DNA from: JALYGY01 sp963800975 | GTDB taxonomy: Bacteria; Actinomycetota; Rubrobacteria; Rubrobacterales; Rubrobacteraceae | Direction of reading: 5' to 3' | Assembly (NCBI GenBank): GCA_963800975.1 | Contig: CAWDDB010000008.1 | Coordinates: 992,001-1,056,000, forward strand | DNA length: 64,000 nt | In this document: positions 26,313 through 33,867 of the stretch, one piece after another | Layout: each line of letters opens with the position of its first letter | Position numbering within the stretch: position 1 is the stretch's first letter | Program-made: the position numbers and the translations under genes | The notes under the pieces: generated by a model | The model's input: the letters and a program-made list of their open reading frames with translations, nothing else | Database searches by the model: none | What the model was told of the DNA's origin: nothing

Positions 26313-26493
26313 GCCGCCTCCTCATGCACGTCACCTCCGCGGGGCCACGCAACGGCCCGCCTCGTCCCGTCTCCCATTGCTACTTCTGACCCCGCTGGCT
26401 ATTCTGGCCTCTGCGGCGCTACGTGTCCATACCAGGTCGATCCTTCGGGTATACCGTAGTGATAGACGAGCGGATAGGAGATACTCAACCATC

Positions 26494-27096
26494 ATGGAAC
26501 ACTGGCACGGTTTCGAGACGGCGCGCAACGTCGCGCAGATATACGAGACGACTATAGCGGACACCGCTTCCGACCTCTCGGCGCACTTCGTCACGGTGCC
26601 GGCCCGCTCGCTCGGGGGCACCGCCTACCTGTTCCAGGGACCGGACGGTCCCCTGGAGACGATAGGTCTGCTGCGCATCGCGGACGTGCCTTTCGGCGGC
26701 GTAGCCCGCAGCCTCGCCGCGTTGCTGGTCTCGGCGAACGTCGATGATTTCATGCGCAGGTTCGACCGGGGCTTCGAGGAGGAGACCAGGCACGCGAGCA
26801 CCGAGCTACCCAAACCTTTCGTTTTCGCCGAGTACCTCACCTTCGCCAGGGTCGTCCCGTTCGAGTGGCCCTCGCTCGCCGCCGACTCACTCGGCAACAT
26901 ACTGACCGCCCAGGGTCACGGCGAAGCCGGCTACATGTACCACGAAGCGACGGGCACGCCCGTGCTCGCCGTCGCGATCCCCGCCGGCATGGTGATCTGT
27001 GGCTCCAGCCCCGGCATGGTGAACGCCCTCGAGGCGGGCCTGAGGCGAGGCCTCGTGGACCTCGTCAAGAGCCGCTCAGGCGAGAACCAGGGCTAG
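26494..27096 (+). CDS. Protein of unknown function
   Basis: A 200-residue soluble-looking protein without a signal peptide or membrane helix, beginning MEHWHGFETARNVAQIYETT. Its composition and codon use match its neighbours, so it is probably a real gene. It is transcribed divergently from pcaI, which could suggest shared regulation, but nothing in the sequence identifies a role. The ATG at 26494 lies 13 nt after AGGAG; a longer open frame upstream is unlikely to be coding. Confidence 0.65.
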   Translation: MEHWHGFETARNVAQIYETTIADTASDLSAHFVTVPARSLGGTAYLFQGPDGPLETIGLLRIADVPFGGVARSLAALLVSANVDDFMRRFDRGFEEETRHASTELPKPFVFAEYLTFARVVPFEWPSLAADSLGNILTAQGHGEAGYMYHEATGTPVLAVAIPAGMVICGSSPGMVNALEAGLRRGLVDLVKSRSGENQG

Positions 27097-27112
27097 AACC
27101 GCCCGCAACCCT

Positions 27113-27130
27113 CCCTGCCAGGTGGCAGGG
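27113..27130 (+). terminator. Short hairpin after the gene of unknown function
   Basis: CCCTGCCA and TGGCAGGG pair across a two-base turn, 16 bp beyond the stop at 27096. No T tract follows, so termination is only suggested. Confidence 0.35.
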
Positions 27131-27205
27131 TTCACAAGCCGCGCTTGCATTAGACCCTTCAATAGCTAGCATCTAGGTGTGACACGCATCTAGTAAGGGG
27201 TTGGA

Positions 27206-27679
27206 TTGTTTCCGACGAGGATCCTGTTGGCGACGGACGGTTCCCACGACGCGTCCCTGGCGACGGAGGCGGCGGTGGAGCTATCAAACGGCACCGGCTC
27301 AGAGTTGCACGTCGTGTATGTGGTATCAACGATGCCAGTGCTTCCCCACCCGCGTGCGGGGACTCAGACGCGGACCGAGGCTTATCTGCTCGAGAAGAGG
27401 ATGCACGGCCTGAGGCTGCTCGAGGCCCAGGCGAAGCTAGTCGACGACCTCGGGGGAAGCATCACAGCGTCCCATTACAGGGAGGGGAAGCCCGAAAGTG
27501 AGGTCGTCGGCCTCAGCGAGGAGCTGGACGCCGGTTTGATCTTGACGGGCGGCCAGAAGCGCCCGTGGTTCGAGCGCATCTTTGGGGCGGGCTTCTCCGA
27601 GACCGTGCGCCGCAAGGCCGACCGTCCGGTTCTCGTGGTGAACCGGCGAGGCCTGAAGGGCACCACCGTGCAGAGCTAA
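27206..27679 (+). CDS. Universal stress protein (UspA family)
   Basis: The 157-residue single UspA domain starts FPTRILLATDGSHDASLATEAAVEL, with the ATP-contacting Asp in the first loop. It ends with GLILTGGQKRPWFERIFGAGFSETVRRKADRPVLVVN, in which the usual G-x2-G-x9-G-(S/T) phosphate loop is only loosely conserved. The TTG at 27206 follows an AAGGGG ribosome site. It may be an ATP-binding stress protein; the partner is unknown. It ends next to a strong repeat hairpin. Confidence 0.88.
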   Translation: MFPTRILLATDGSHDASLATEAAVELSNGTGSELHVVYVVSTMPVLPHPRAGTQTRTEAYLLEKRMHGLRLLEAQAKLVDDLGGSITASHYREGKPESEVVGLSEELDAGLILTGGQKRPWFERIFGAGFSETVRRKADRPVLVVNRRGLKGTTVQS

Positions 27680-27683
27680 AGGA

Positions 27684-27732
27684 CTGAATTAGGAGTTGCG
27701 AATGTGATTCGAATTCACAACTCCTAATTCAG
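27684..27732. repeat. Nested inverted repeat built from GAATTAG-type heptamers
   Basis: CTGAATTAGGAGTTG (27684-27698) and CAACTCCTAATTCAG (27718-27732) form a perfect 15-bp stem, enclosing a second hairpin CGAAT (27699-27703)/ATTCG (27707-27711). Each arm reads as 7-bp units (GAATTAG, GAGTTGC, GAATGTG). It lies between convergent uspA and aroE and contains the aroE stop, so it could also terminate both. A related array is on the other side of aroE. Confidence 0.65.
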
Positions 27733-28616
27733 AGTGCTGTTTCCATAGCTTCCACGTTGGGCTCGCGTCCGGTCCACAGCCTCTGCGCCTGCACGCCCTG
27801 GTAGAGCAGCATCCGTTGGCCCGCGATAACGCGCGCGCCCCGGGCGTAAGCCTCCCTGACCAGTGCGGTCTGAAGACCGGCGCGGTACACCGCGTCGCAG
27901 ACCGTCTTCCCTTCGTCCAGAAATGCGGCCGGGATCGGGAGCGGGTCTTCGTCCTTCATACCCAGGGCCGTGGCGTTTACGATTATCTCCGCCCCGCCTG
28001 CGGCTGCCCCGATCGCGTCGGTCGGATAGACCTCGACGTGCTCAATGCCGGCCGCGCGCAGCTCTTCCGACAGTCGCCGAGCGCGTTCGGGGCTTCGGTT
28101 GACGATCCGTAGCTCCGCCGCGCCTTCGCGACCGAAGGCGAAGGCAACAGATGCGGCGGCGCCTCCCGCGCCCAGTAAAAGGATGCTCTTGCCCTCGACG
28201 TCGACGTCGGCCTCGCGGCAGGCCTCCAGCAGCCCACTGCCGTCGGTGTTATGGCCGGTCAGTCTCTCGCCGTCGACCACGACGGTGTTCACGGCGCCGG
28301 AAATGCGAGCCGCCTCGTCCAGATCGTCCATCAGGGGGACGAGCGCCCGCTTGTGGGGGATGGTGGCGTTGAAGCCCCGGAGTCCCAGGGCGGCCGCGCC
28401 CCTGACCGCCCCGGGCAGGTCCTCGGGGGTAACCTCGAGGGCCACGTAGACGAAGTCCAGGCCTTCGGCCGTAAATGAGGCGTTGTGCATAGCCGGGCTG
28501 AGGGTGTGGCGCACGGGGTACCCGATCACGGCCAATAGCCGTGTGTGGCCGCCGATGGCAATACCTTGCGTCAAGCGCCTGATCCCTCCGGGTAGATCAA
28601 CTTCCATGGGTCGCAA
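27729..28616 (-). CDS. aroE: Shikimate (or quinate/shikimate) 5-dehydrogenase
   Basis: The 295-residue protein has the substrate-binding motif IGYPVRHTLSPAMHNASF near residue 31, NATIPHK with the catalytic Lys near residue 85, NTDGSGLLEA and the nucleotide loop LLLGAGGAAASVAFAF. It interconverts 3-dehydroshikimate and shikimate with NAD(P)H. The sequence alone does not separate biosynthetic AroE from catabolic quinate/shikimate dehydrogenase. Its neighbour, a sugar-isomerase-fold enzyme, and the adjacent pca and pob genes make a catabolic role worth considering. Heptamer repeats flank it on both sides. Confidence 0.88.
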   Translation of the reverse strand: MRPMEVDLPGGIRRLTQGIAIGGHTRLLAVIGYPVRHTLSPAMHNASFTAEGLDFVYVALEVTPEDLPGAVRGAAALGLRGFNATIPHKRALVPLMDDLDEAARISGAVNTVVVDGERLTGHNTDGSGLLEACREADVDVEGKSILLLGAGGAAASVAFAFGREGAAELRIVNRSPERARRLSEELRAAGIEHVEVYPTDAIGAAAGGAEIIVNATALGMKDEDPLPIPAAFLDEGKTVCDAVYRAGLQTALVREAYARGARVIAGQRMLLYQGVQAQRLWTGREPNVEAMETAL

Positions 28617-28651
28617 GCCTAACCCACAGCCGACGGTGGCCGCAACGATCA

Positions 28652-28750
28652 GAATTAGGAATGCGGAATGAGGAGTTATGAATTGGGGTTCCTACCGTCC
28701 CGCCGCGCCGGCAAGCCACTCAGGCTACCAACTCCAAACTCCTCATTCAG
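28652..28750. repeat. GAATTAG-type heptamer arrays in inverted orientation
   Basis: Five tandem heptamers GAATTAG-GAATGCG-GAATGAG-GAGTTAT-GAATTGG run from 28652 to 28686. A reverse-oriented set CCAACTC-CAAACTC-CTCATTC runs from 28728 to 28748, reaching into the stop codon of the next gene. The units match those at 27684-27732. Such heptamer tandem repeats are best known to me from cyanobacterial genomes. Confidence 0.6.
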
Positions 28751-29582
28751 TCAAGACGTGTTCGACGTAGCCGTCCTTCATGAGCTGCAGGACTTCGTCG
28801 CCCGGCATCTCCCAGTACGTGGGGTTGAAGATCTCGACCTCGATAGGGCCCGTGTAGCCGGCTCCGTCTATCGCCGCTTTGATGCGCCGGAGCTCGATCA
28901 CGCCGTCTCCCATCATGGCTCGCGACAGAACGGGGTTCGGGTTGGGAACCGGCCAGTCGTCGATGTGGAACCCGACGATGCGCCCCGCGGAACGCGAGAT
29001 TTCGGCGTACAGCTCCGGGTCCCACCAGACGTGATAGGCGTCCACGGCCAGGCCGACGTGCGGCGAGTCCAGCCGGTCCAGCAGGTCGTTTGCGTGGCGC
29101 AGGGTGACGAGGACCGAGCGCTCAGCCGCGAGCGCCGGGTGCAGCGGCTCGACGGCGAGCCTCACGCCGCACTCTTCGGCGTAGGGGATCAGCGCCTCCA
29201 CTCCCCCCTCGACCATCGCGCGCGCCGCGTCTATGTCGCGATCGGGAGCCGGCCCTGCCCGCAGCGTCAGGTTGTCCGCCCCCAACTCCGCGGCCTCCTC
29301 GAGGGCGCGGCGGTTGTCCCGCAATCTGTCGCGGCGCTCGGCCTCGCTCGCGGCCGGGAAGTCCCCGCCTACGTGGAGGCTGTGGACCAGCAGACCGGAC
29401 TCGCGCAAGAGGCGAGCGGCGGCGAGGAGACCGACCTCGCCCACCTTGTCGCGCCAGGGCGAGATAGCCGGTACGCCGGCCTTCAGGCAGCCCTCCACCG
29501 CCTCGGGGAGGCTCCAGGACCGGGTCGTGATCTGGTTCAGGCTCAGACGCGAAACGTCATAGGCCGTGCTGGATCTCTGCAA
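28743..29582 (-). CDS. Sugar phosphate isomerase/epimerase-type TIM-barrel enzyme (possible 3-dehydroshikimate dehydratase)
   Basis: The 279-residue protein is an AP endonuclease 2-like (xylose-isomerase-fold) TIM barrel: VHSLHVGGDFPAA, NLTLRAGPAPDRD, VRLAVEPLHPALAAERS (metal-binding Glu), GLAVDAYHVWWDPEL, GFHIDDWPVP and IEVEIFNPTYWEM (second Glu). The family includes hydroxypyruvate isomerases and AsbF/QuiC-type 3-dehydroshikimate dehydratases that make protocatechuate. The neighbouring aroE-like gene and the pca operon favour the latter, but this is inference. The TTG at 29582 has AAGGAG 8 nt upstream. Upstream frame extension to 30146 runs antisense to the SDR and is not used. Confidence 0.75.
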   Translation of the reverse strand: MQRSSTAYDVSRLSLNQITTRSWSLPEAVEGCLKAGVPAISPWRDKVGEVGLLAAARLLRESGLLVHSLHVGGDFPAASEAERRDRLRDNRRALEEAAELGADNLTLRAGPAPDRDIDAARAMVEGGVEALIPYAEECGVRLAVEPLHPALAAERSVLVTLRHANDLLDRLDSPHVGLAVDAYHVWWDPELYAEISRSAGRIVGFHIDDWPVPNPNPVLSRAMMGDGVIELRRIKAAIDGAGYTGPIEVEIFNPTYWEMPGDEVLQLMKDGYVEHVLTE

Positions 29583-29703
29583 GTAAACAACTCCTTGGAC
29601 CGCTGGCGTCCAGGTCCATACGGGTAGAGTTGACAGCTGCCATTGTAGGTTAAGGTGGGGATCGGAGCATCCACGGAGTGCCCGAGAAGGGACGAGCGAC
29701 GCG

Positions 29704-30465
29704 GTGGAGCTTGTAGGAAAGGTCGCCCTCGTGACCGGGGCCGGAGCTGGAATAGGGCGCGCGGCTGCCGTGCGGCTGGCCCGAGAGGGCGCGGCCGTCG
29801 TGGTGGCCGACGTGGACGAACGCACCGGTCTCGATGCCGTGGGCGAGATCCGCTCGGAGGGCGGGCGCGCGGCTTTCGTCTTCGCCGACGTGGCTTCCGA
29901 AGCCGATGCGTCCGGGATGGTCGCCTTCTCCGAGGCCGAGTTCGGCGGCCTGGACGTGCTAGTGAACAACGCCGGCGGCGTCTCGGAACCGTACTTCCCG
30001 GAAGGCGAGCCCGAGCATTGGGGACGCGCCATCGACCTCAACCTTCGAGGCGCGATGCTCGGCGTGCACTTCGGCGTCAGGGCCATGCAGAAGCGCGGGG
30101 GCGGCGCAATCGTCAACATCTCGTCCATGGGCGGGATAGGTTTCAAGCCCTACGATCTGCCCGAGTACGGCGCGGCCAAGGCGGGCGTCGTCCGGCTGAC
30201 CGCCTCGCTTGGTAACCTCGAGGAGCGGATGGGCGTCCGAGTGAACTGCATCTGCCCCGGCTGGGTGGACACCCCCACATCTCGGCGCGGCCGCGACAAA
30301 TTGACGCCCGAGGAGAGGCGACGCCTCCCAAACGTAATCCTCAGCCCGGAAGAGATAGCCGAGGCAGTCATGATGTTCGTCGAGGACGAGACGATGGCTG
30401 GCCGCGTGATGATCTGGCAAGAGGGAGAGCCCTGGCGGATCGTACCCCTCGACGCGCCGTACTAG
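29704..30465 (+). CDS. SDR family NAD(P)-dependent oxidoreductase
   Basis: The 253-residue classical short-chain dehydrogenase has the nucleotide-binding TGAGAGIGRAAAVRLA (residues 12-27), NNAGG, the catalytic Ser in NISSMG and Tyr/Lys in YGAAKAG. The Asp in VVVADVD favours NAD over NADP. It starts at GTG 29704 and is divergent from the TIM-barrel gene across 121 bp, which contains TTGACA at 29630-29635 with a weak -10 (TAAGGT, 29651-29656). The substrate is unknown; the context suggests a role in aromatic or cyclic-acid metabolism. Confidence 0.88.
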   Translation: MELVGKVALVTGAGAGIGRAAAVRLAREGAAVVVADVDERTGLDAVGEIRSEGGRAAFVFADVASEADASGMVAFSEAEFGGLDVLVNNAGGVSEPYFPEGEPEHWGRAIDLNLRGAMLGVHFGVRAMQKRGGGAIVNISSMGGIGFKPYDLPEYGAAKAGVVRLTASLGNLEERMGVRVNCICPGWVDTPTSRRGRDKLTPEERRRLPNVILSPEEIAEAVMMFVEDETMAGRVMIWQEGEPWRIVPLDAPY

Positions 30466-30588
30466 AGTTGATCTACAGGTCCAGGAAAGCCCCTATTGGC
30501 AAATGGGGCCCCCAAAGCGAGACGCCTTGTGGGCATTTGCGCCGTGGTCCGGCAACGGCCAGAATGGCGGACGCGGGAAGGAACAAAC

Positions 30589-30669
30589 ATGAGACGGGAA
30601 GTCCGCGGTCGCGGCCAGCCGGGCATCCCGTTCGTCCCGCGGGCCGCGGTTCGGGAGAGGTATCCATGA
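30589..30669 (+). CDS. Putative 26-residue leader peptide upstream of the aromatic transporter
   Basis: ATG at 30589 is preceded by AAGGA six bases upstream and opens a 26-codon frame (MRREVRGRGQPGIPFVPRAA...) ending TGA at 30667-30669. That stop overlaps the ATG of the next tiny frame by 4 bp (ATGA). The ribosome site and coupled arrangement argue for translation, but no homologue is known to me. The 123 bp between the SDR and this ATG hold nothing else I can name. Confidence 0.4.
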   Translation: MRREVRGRGQPGIPFVPRAAVRERYP

Positions 30670-30776
30670 GCCAGCAACAGGAGCGACAGGAACCCGGACA
30701 CCCGGTCGACCCGGGCTTCGACCCGACCATATCGTTCCGCGGTCGGACTGAGCTATGGGGTGAGTGGACCCCGTAG
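30666..30776 (+). CDS. Putative 36-residue small protein upstream of the aromatic transporter
   Basis: ATG at 30666, with GGAGAGG about 6 nt upstream, opens a hydrophilic 36-residue peptide starting MSQQQERQEPGHPVDPGFDP and ending RTELWGEWTP. It is coupled to the preceding tiny frame by ATGA and lies 69 bp before the transporter gene, so all could share a transcript. The good ribosome site and non-random composition suggest a real small protein; the role is unknown. Confidence 0.5.
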   Translation: MSQQQERQEPGHPVDPGFDPTISFRGRTELWGEWTP

Positions 30777-30845
30777 CGGGTAGGGGCCGGGATGGCCTGA
30801 GGCGTCCGGGGCTCGAGCAACGCGACTAGCGAAAGGGGCTAAAGA

Positions 30846-32186
30846 GTGTCCGCGAGCGCAGGGGTTGGCAACGATGGGAGCGGTACCGCGACGAGATGGG
30901 TCGTGGTGTTGTGCTGGGTGGCTGTCGCGCTGGACGGGTTCGACCTCGTCGTGCTGGGGGCCGTCACCCCGGCGCTCCTGGAGTATGGGCCGTGGGGCTT
31001 GACGCCCCAGGCGGTCGGCGCGATCACCTCCTACGGTCTCGTCGGCATGCTGATCGGGGCGCTCACCATCGGCACGCTGACCGACGTCATCGGCCGCCGC
31101 AGGGCGATCCTGCTCAGCGTGACCGCCTTCTCGCTCTTCACGGGCCTGTGCGCGGCAGCCCCCTCGCCAGAGGCCTTCGGGCTGCTGCGTTTCCTGGCCG
31201 GTCTGGGTTTGGGAGGCTTGATCCCTACCGGCGCCGCGCTCGTCTCGGAGTACGCGAGCATGAGGCGCGGCAGCGCCTCGATCACGTTCATGATGACCGG
31301 CTACCACGTCGGTGGCGTGCTCACGGCGCTGCTCGCCATCCCGATCCTGCCCTCGCTCGGCTGGAGGGCGATGTTCGTCATCGGGGCCCTGCCTGCCCTC
31401 GTTCTGGTGCCGCTGATGATCGGGAAGCTCCCCGAGTCGCCGAGCTTCCTGCTCGCCCGCGGCCGCAGGGCCGAGGCGGAGGAGCTCGCGACCCGCTACG
31501 ACATCGTACTGGAGGCGGATGAGGTGAGGGAGGAGGAGCAGCAAGCGTCCGAGGGAGGCAGGTTCGGCGCACTCAAGACCCTGTTCTCCGGCGGGTACGT
31601 GCTCGGCACCCTCGCCTTCTGGGCCGCGTCGTTCATGGGTTTGCTCCTCGTGTACGGGCTCAACCAGTGGCTTCCGACGATCATGCGCGACGCCGGCTAC
31701 CCGCTTGGCGCGGCCCTCGCATTCCTGCTGGTGCTCAACCTCGGGGCCGTGATCGGGTTGCTCGCGGCAGGACCGATCGCCGACAGGTACGGGTCAAAGG
31801 TAGTCTGCGCCGGCTGGTTCGCCTTCGCGGCCGTCTTCCTGTTTCTGTTGAGCGTCCAGATGCCGGTCTCCTTGACGTACCTGGCCGTCACGATCACGGG
31901 CGTCTTCGTGTTCAGCGCGCAGGTGCTCCTCTACGCCTACGTGAGCAAACACTACCCCACCAGCAGCCGCGGTACGGCGCTTGGCTGGGCAGCGGGGATC
32001 GGGCGTCTTGGGGCCATCTGCGGACCGCTGTTCGGCGGTCTACTCGTCGGCGCCGGGCTCGCCGTGCCCTGGGGCTTCTACGCGTTCGCGATCGTCGGCC
32101 TGTTGGGGGCAATCTTTATCTCGCTCGTGCCCAGGTCCCCCGCGGAGAGCATAAGGCAGGCGCCTGCCGAAGCGGTAACGGAATGA
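30846..32186 (+). CDS. MFS transporter, aromatic acid:H+ symporter (PcaK/BenK-like)
   Basis: The 446-residue protein has about twelve membrane helices and the AAHS hallmark near the N-terminus, WVAVALDGFDLVVLGAVTPAL, with the buried DGFD acid pair. The MFS loop GTLTDVIGRRRAI follows TM2 and GPIADRYGSK lies after TM8. AAHS carriers import 4-hydroxybenzoate, protocatechuate or related acids. The gene is coupled to pobA by a 4-bp ATGA overlap, which points to 4-hydroxybenzoate. It starts at GTG 30846 with AAGGGG upstream. Confidence 0.9.
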   Translation: MSASAGVGNDGSGTATRWVVVLCWVAVALDGFDLVVLGAVTPALLEYGPWGLTPQAVGAITSYGLVGMLIGALTIGTLTDVIGRRRAILLSVTAFSLFTGLCAAAPSPEAFGLLRFLAGLGLGGLIPTGAALVSEYASMRRGSASITFMMTGYHVGGVLTALLAIPILPSLGWRAMFVIGALPALVLVPLMIGKLPESPSFLLARGRRAEAEELATRYDIVLEADEVREEEQQASEGGRFGALKTLFSGGYVLGTLAFWAASFMGLLLVYGLNQWLPTIMRDAGYPLGAALAFLLVLNLGAVIGLLAAGPIADRYGSKVVCAGWFAFAAVFLFLLSVQMPVSLTYLAVTITGVFVFSAQVLLYAYVSKHYPTSSRGTALGWAAGIGRLGAICGPLFGGLLVGAGLAVPWGFYAFAIVGLLGAIFISLVPRSPAESIRQAPAEAVTE

Positions 32187-33436
32187 CGGGGGAAGATGCT
32201 CGGACGCGGGTCGGCATCGTCGGCGGCGGACCGGCGGGGTTGTTGCTCTCGCACCTCCTGCACCTGCGCGGGATCGACTCCGTCGTGCTCGAGCGCCGCA
32301 GCCGCGAGGCGCTGGAGGCGGAGATCCGGGCAGGCGTCCTGGAGCAGGGCACGGTCGACCTCCTGATCGAGACCGGCGTCGGGGATAGGATGCAAAGGGA
32401 GGGCGCCGTCCACCACGGCATCAACGTGCAGTTCGGAGGCCGCAGGCACCGCGTGGACCTGAGCGACCTGACGGGCGGGCAGGCGATCACGCTCTACGGC
32501 CAGCACGAGGTGGTCAAGGATCTCGTACGCTCCCGCCTCGATGCCGGCGGCCGCATTATCTTCGAGGCCGAGGGCTTCGAGCTCCACGACCTTGACTCCG
32601 AGGAGCCGAAGGTCCGTTACAGCAAGGACGGAGAAGAGGGGGAACTGCGCTGCGACTTCGTCGCCGGCTGCGACGGTTTCCATGGGGTGTGCAGGCACCA
32701 CATCCCGCAGGAGTCGCGCACCGAGTACGAGCGCACCTACCCCTTCGGCTGGTTCGGCCTCCTGGTCGAGGCGCCGCCGTCCTCGGAGGAGTTGATCTAC
32801 ACGCTGCACGAGCGAGGCTTCGCGCTGATCAGCACGCGCTCCCCCGAGATCCAGCGCATGTACTTCCAGTGCGATCCCGAGGACGACGTGGCCAACTGGC
32901 CGGACGGCAGGATCTGGGAGGAACTGCAGACCAGGCTCGCCACGGACGAGGGATGGACGCTGAGCGAGGGCGACATCACCCAGAAGAACATCGTCCAGAT
33001 GCGCAGCTTTATCTGCGAACCGATGCAGCACGGGCGGCTCTTCCTGGCCGGCGACGCGGCCCACATCGTCCCCCCGACCGGCGCCAAGGGCATGAACCTC
33101 GCCGTGGCCGACGTCCGCGTCCTCTCCCTGGCGCTTTCGGACTTCTACTCCTCCGGCAAGACGAACCTGCTCGAATCCTACTCGGAGATCTGCCTCAGGC
33201 GCGCCTGGAAGGCGAGCCGCTTCTCTTGGTGGATGACATCCATGCTGCACCGGTTCCCCGACGACGAGCCGTTCCAGTACCGCCTGCAGCTGGCGGAGCT
33301 GGACTACGTTATGTCATCCCGGGCCGCCTCGATGTCCCTGGCGGAGAACTACGTCGGCCTGCCCATGGAGCCCGCCCTCGAAGCGTCCGAATCCGAGCAG
33401 GCGGCGCCCTATTCCCCCGGTTCGAACAGCACGTAG
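32183..33436 (+). CDS. pobA: 4-hydroxybenzoate 3-monooxygenase
   Basis: PobA is an FAD- and NAD(P)H-dependent hydroxylase making protocatechuate from 4-hydroxybenzoate, the substrate of PcaHG encoded on the other strand. The 417-residue protein has the FAD dinucleotide motif VGIVGGGPAGLLLSHLL near residue 10, the internal CDFVAGCDGFHGVCR (DG motif) and GDAAHIVPPTGAKGMNLAVAD near residue 290. It is translationally coupled to the transporter. Its last 28 bp overlap the convergent GNAT gene. Confidence 0.95.
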   Translation: MTGEDARTRVGIVGGGPAGLLLSHLLHLRGIDSVVLERRSREALEAEIRAGVLEQGTVDLLIETGVGDRMQREGAVHHGINVQFGGRRHRVDLSDLTGGQAITLYGQHEVVKDLVRSRLDAGGRIIFEAEGFELHDLDSEEPKVRYSKDGEEGELRCDFVAGCDGFHGVCRHHIPQESRTEYERTYPFGWFGLLVEAPPSSEELIYTLHERGFALISTRSPEIQRMYFQCDPEDDVANWPDGRIWEELQTRLATDEGWTLSEGDITQKNIVQMRSFICEPMQHGRLFLAGDAAHIVPPTGAKGMNLAVADVRVLSLALSDFYSSGKTNLLESYSEICLRRAWKASRFSWWMTSMLHRFPDDEPFQYRLQLAELDYVMSSRAASMSLAENYVGLPMEPALEASESEQAAPYSPGSNST

Positions 33437-33867
33437 GAGCGGGAGAACACCCGCACGCCTGGCTCCGCCTCGTAGCCCGCCTCGGCATAGAAGGCCGCCG
33501 CCTCGTCGTCCTCGACCAGCGCCTCAACGTACGACACCCCGCGCGAGGCGCAGCGCTCTCCCACCGCTTCGAGCAGCGCGCTTCCGACGCCCCGCCGCCG
33601 CGCGCCGGGTTCGACGTGGAGATCCTCGATGCTGGCGAACAGCCCGGCCGCGGAGACGCTGAGACGGTAGGCGAGGACGGCGACGCCGACCACGGTGCCC
33701 TCCGAGTAGGCCGCCAGGACGTCGAGCTCTCCCCTCTCCACGGCCTCCCGCAGCCGTTGCGCGAAATCTTCGGACAGCGGTTCGCCGTCCCTGAGAAGGC
33801 GTTCGAGCAGCCGCAACGGGCCCTCGAGCTCGGGCACGCCGGCCCGACGCACCTCGATCCCGATCAC
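33409..33867 (-). CDS. GNAT family N-acetyltransferase
   Basis: The 152-residue GNAT domain has VVGVAVLAYRLS, the acetyl-CoA loop VEPGARRRGVGSALLEAV near residues 87-104 and the C-terminal DDEAAAFYAEAGYEAEP. The ATG overlaps the stop of the threonine aldolase gene by 4 bp, so they are coupled; the 3' end overlaps pobA. The substrate is not evident. Confidence 0.87.
   Translation of the reverse strand: MIGIEVRRAGVPELEGPLRLLERLLRDGEPLSEDFAQRLREAVERGELDVLAAYSEGTVVGVAVLAYRLSVSAAGLFASIEDLHVEPGARRRGVGSALLEAVGERCASRGVSYVEALVEDDEAAAFYAEAGYEAEPGVRVFSRSYVLFEPGE

Noticed and set aside
28652..28750. Heptamer arrays read as a possible CRISPR
   Set aside because: Units are only 7 bp, vary in sequence and have no spacers; no cas genes are in the window.
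30753..31544. A 263-codon minus-strand frame opposite the MFS transporter
   Set aside because: Rich in Gln/Arg/His in a shadow pattern; the sense frame is a clear transporter.
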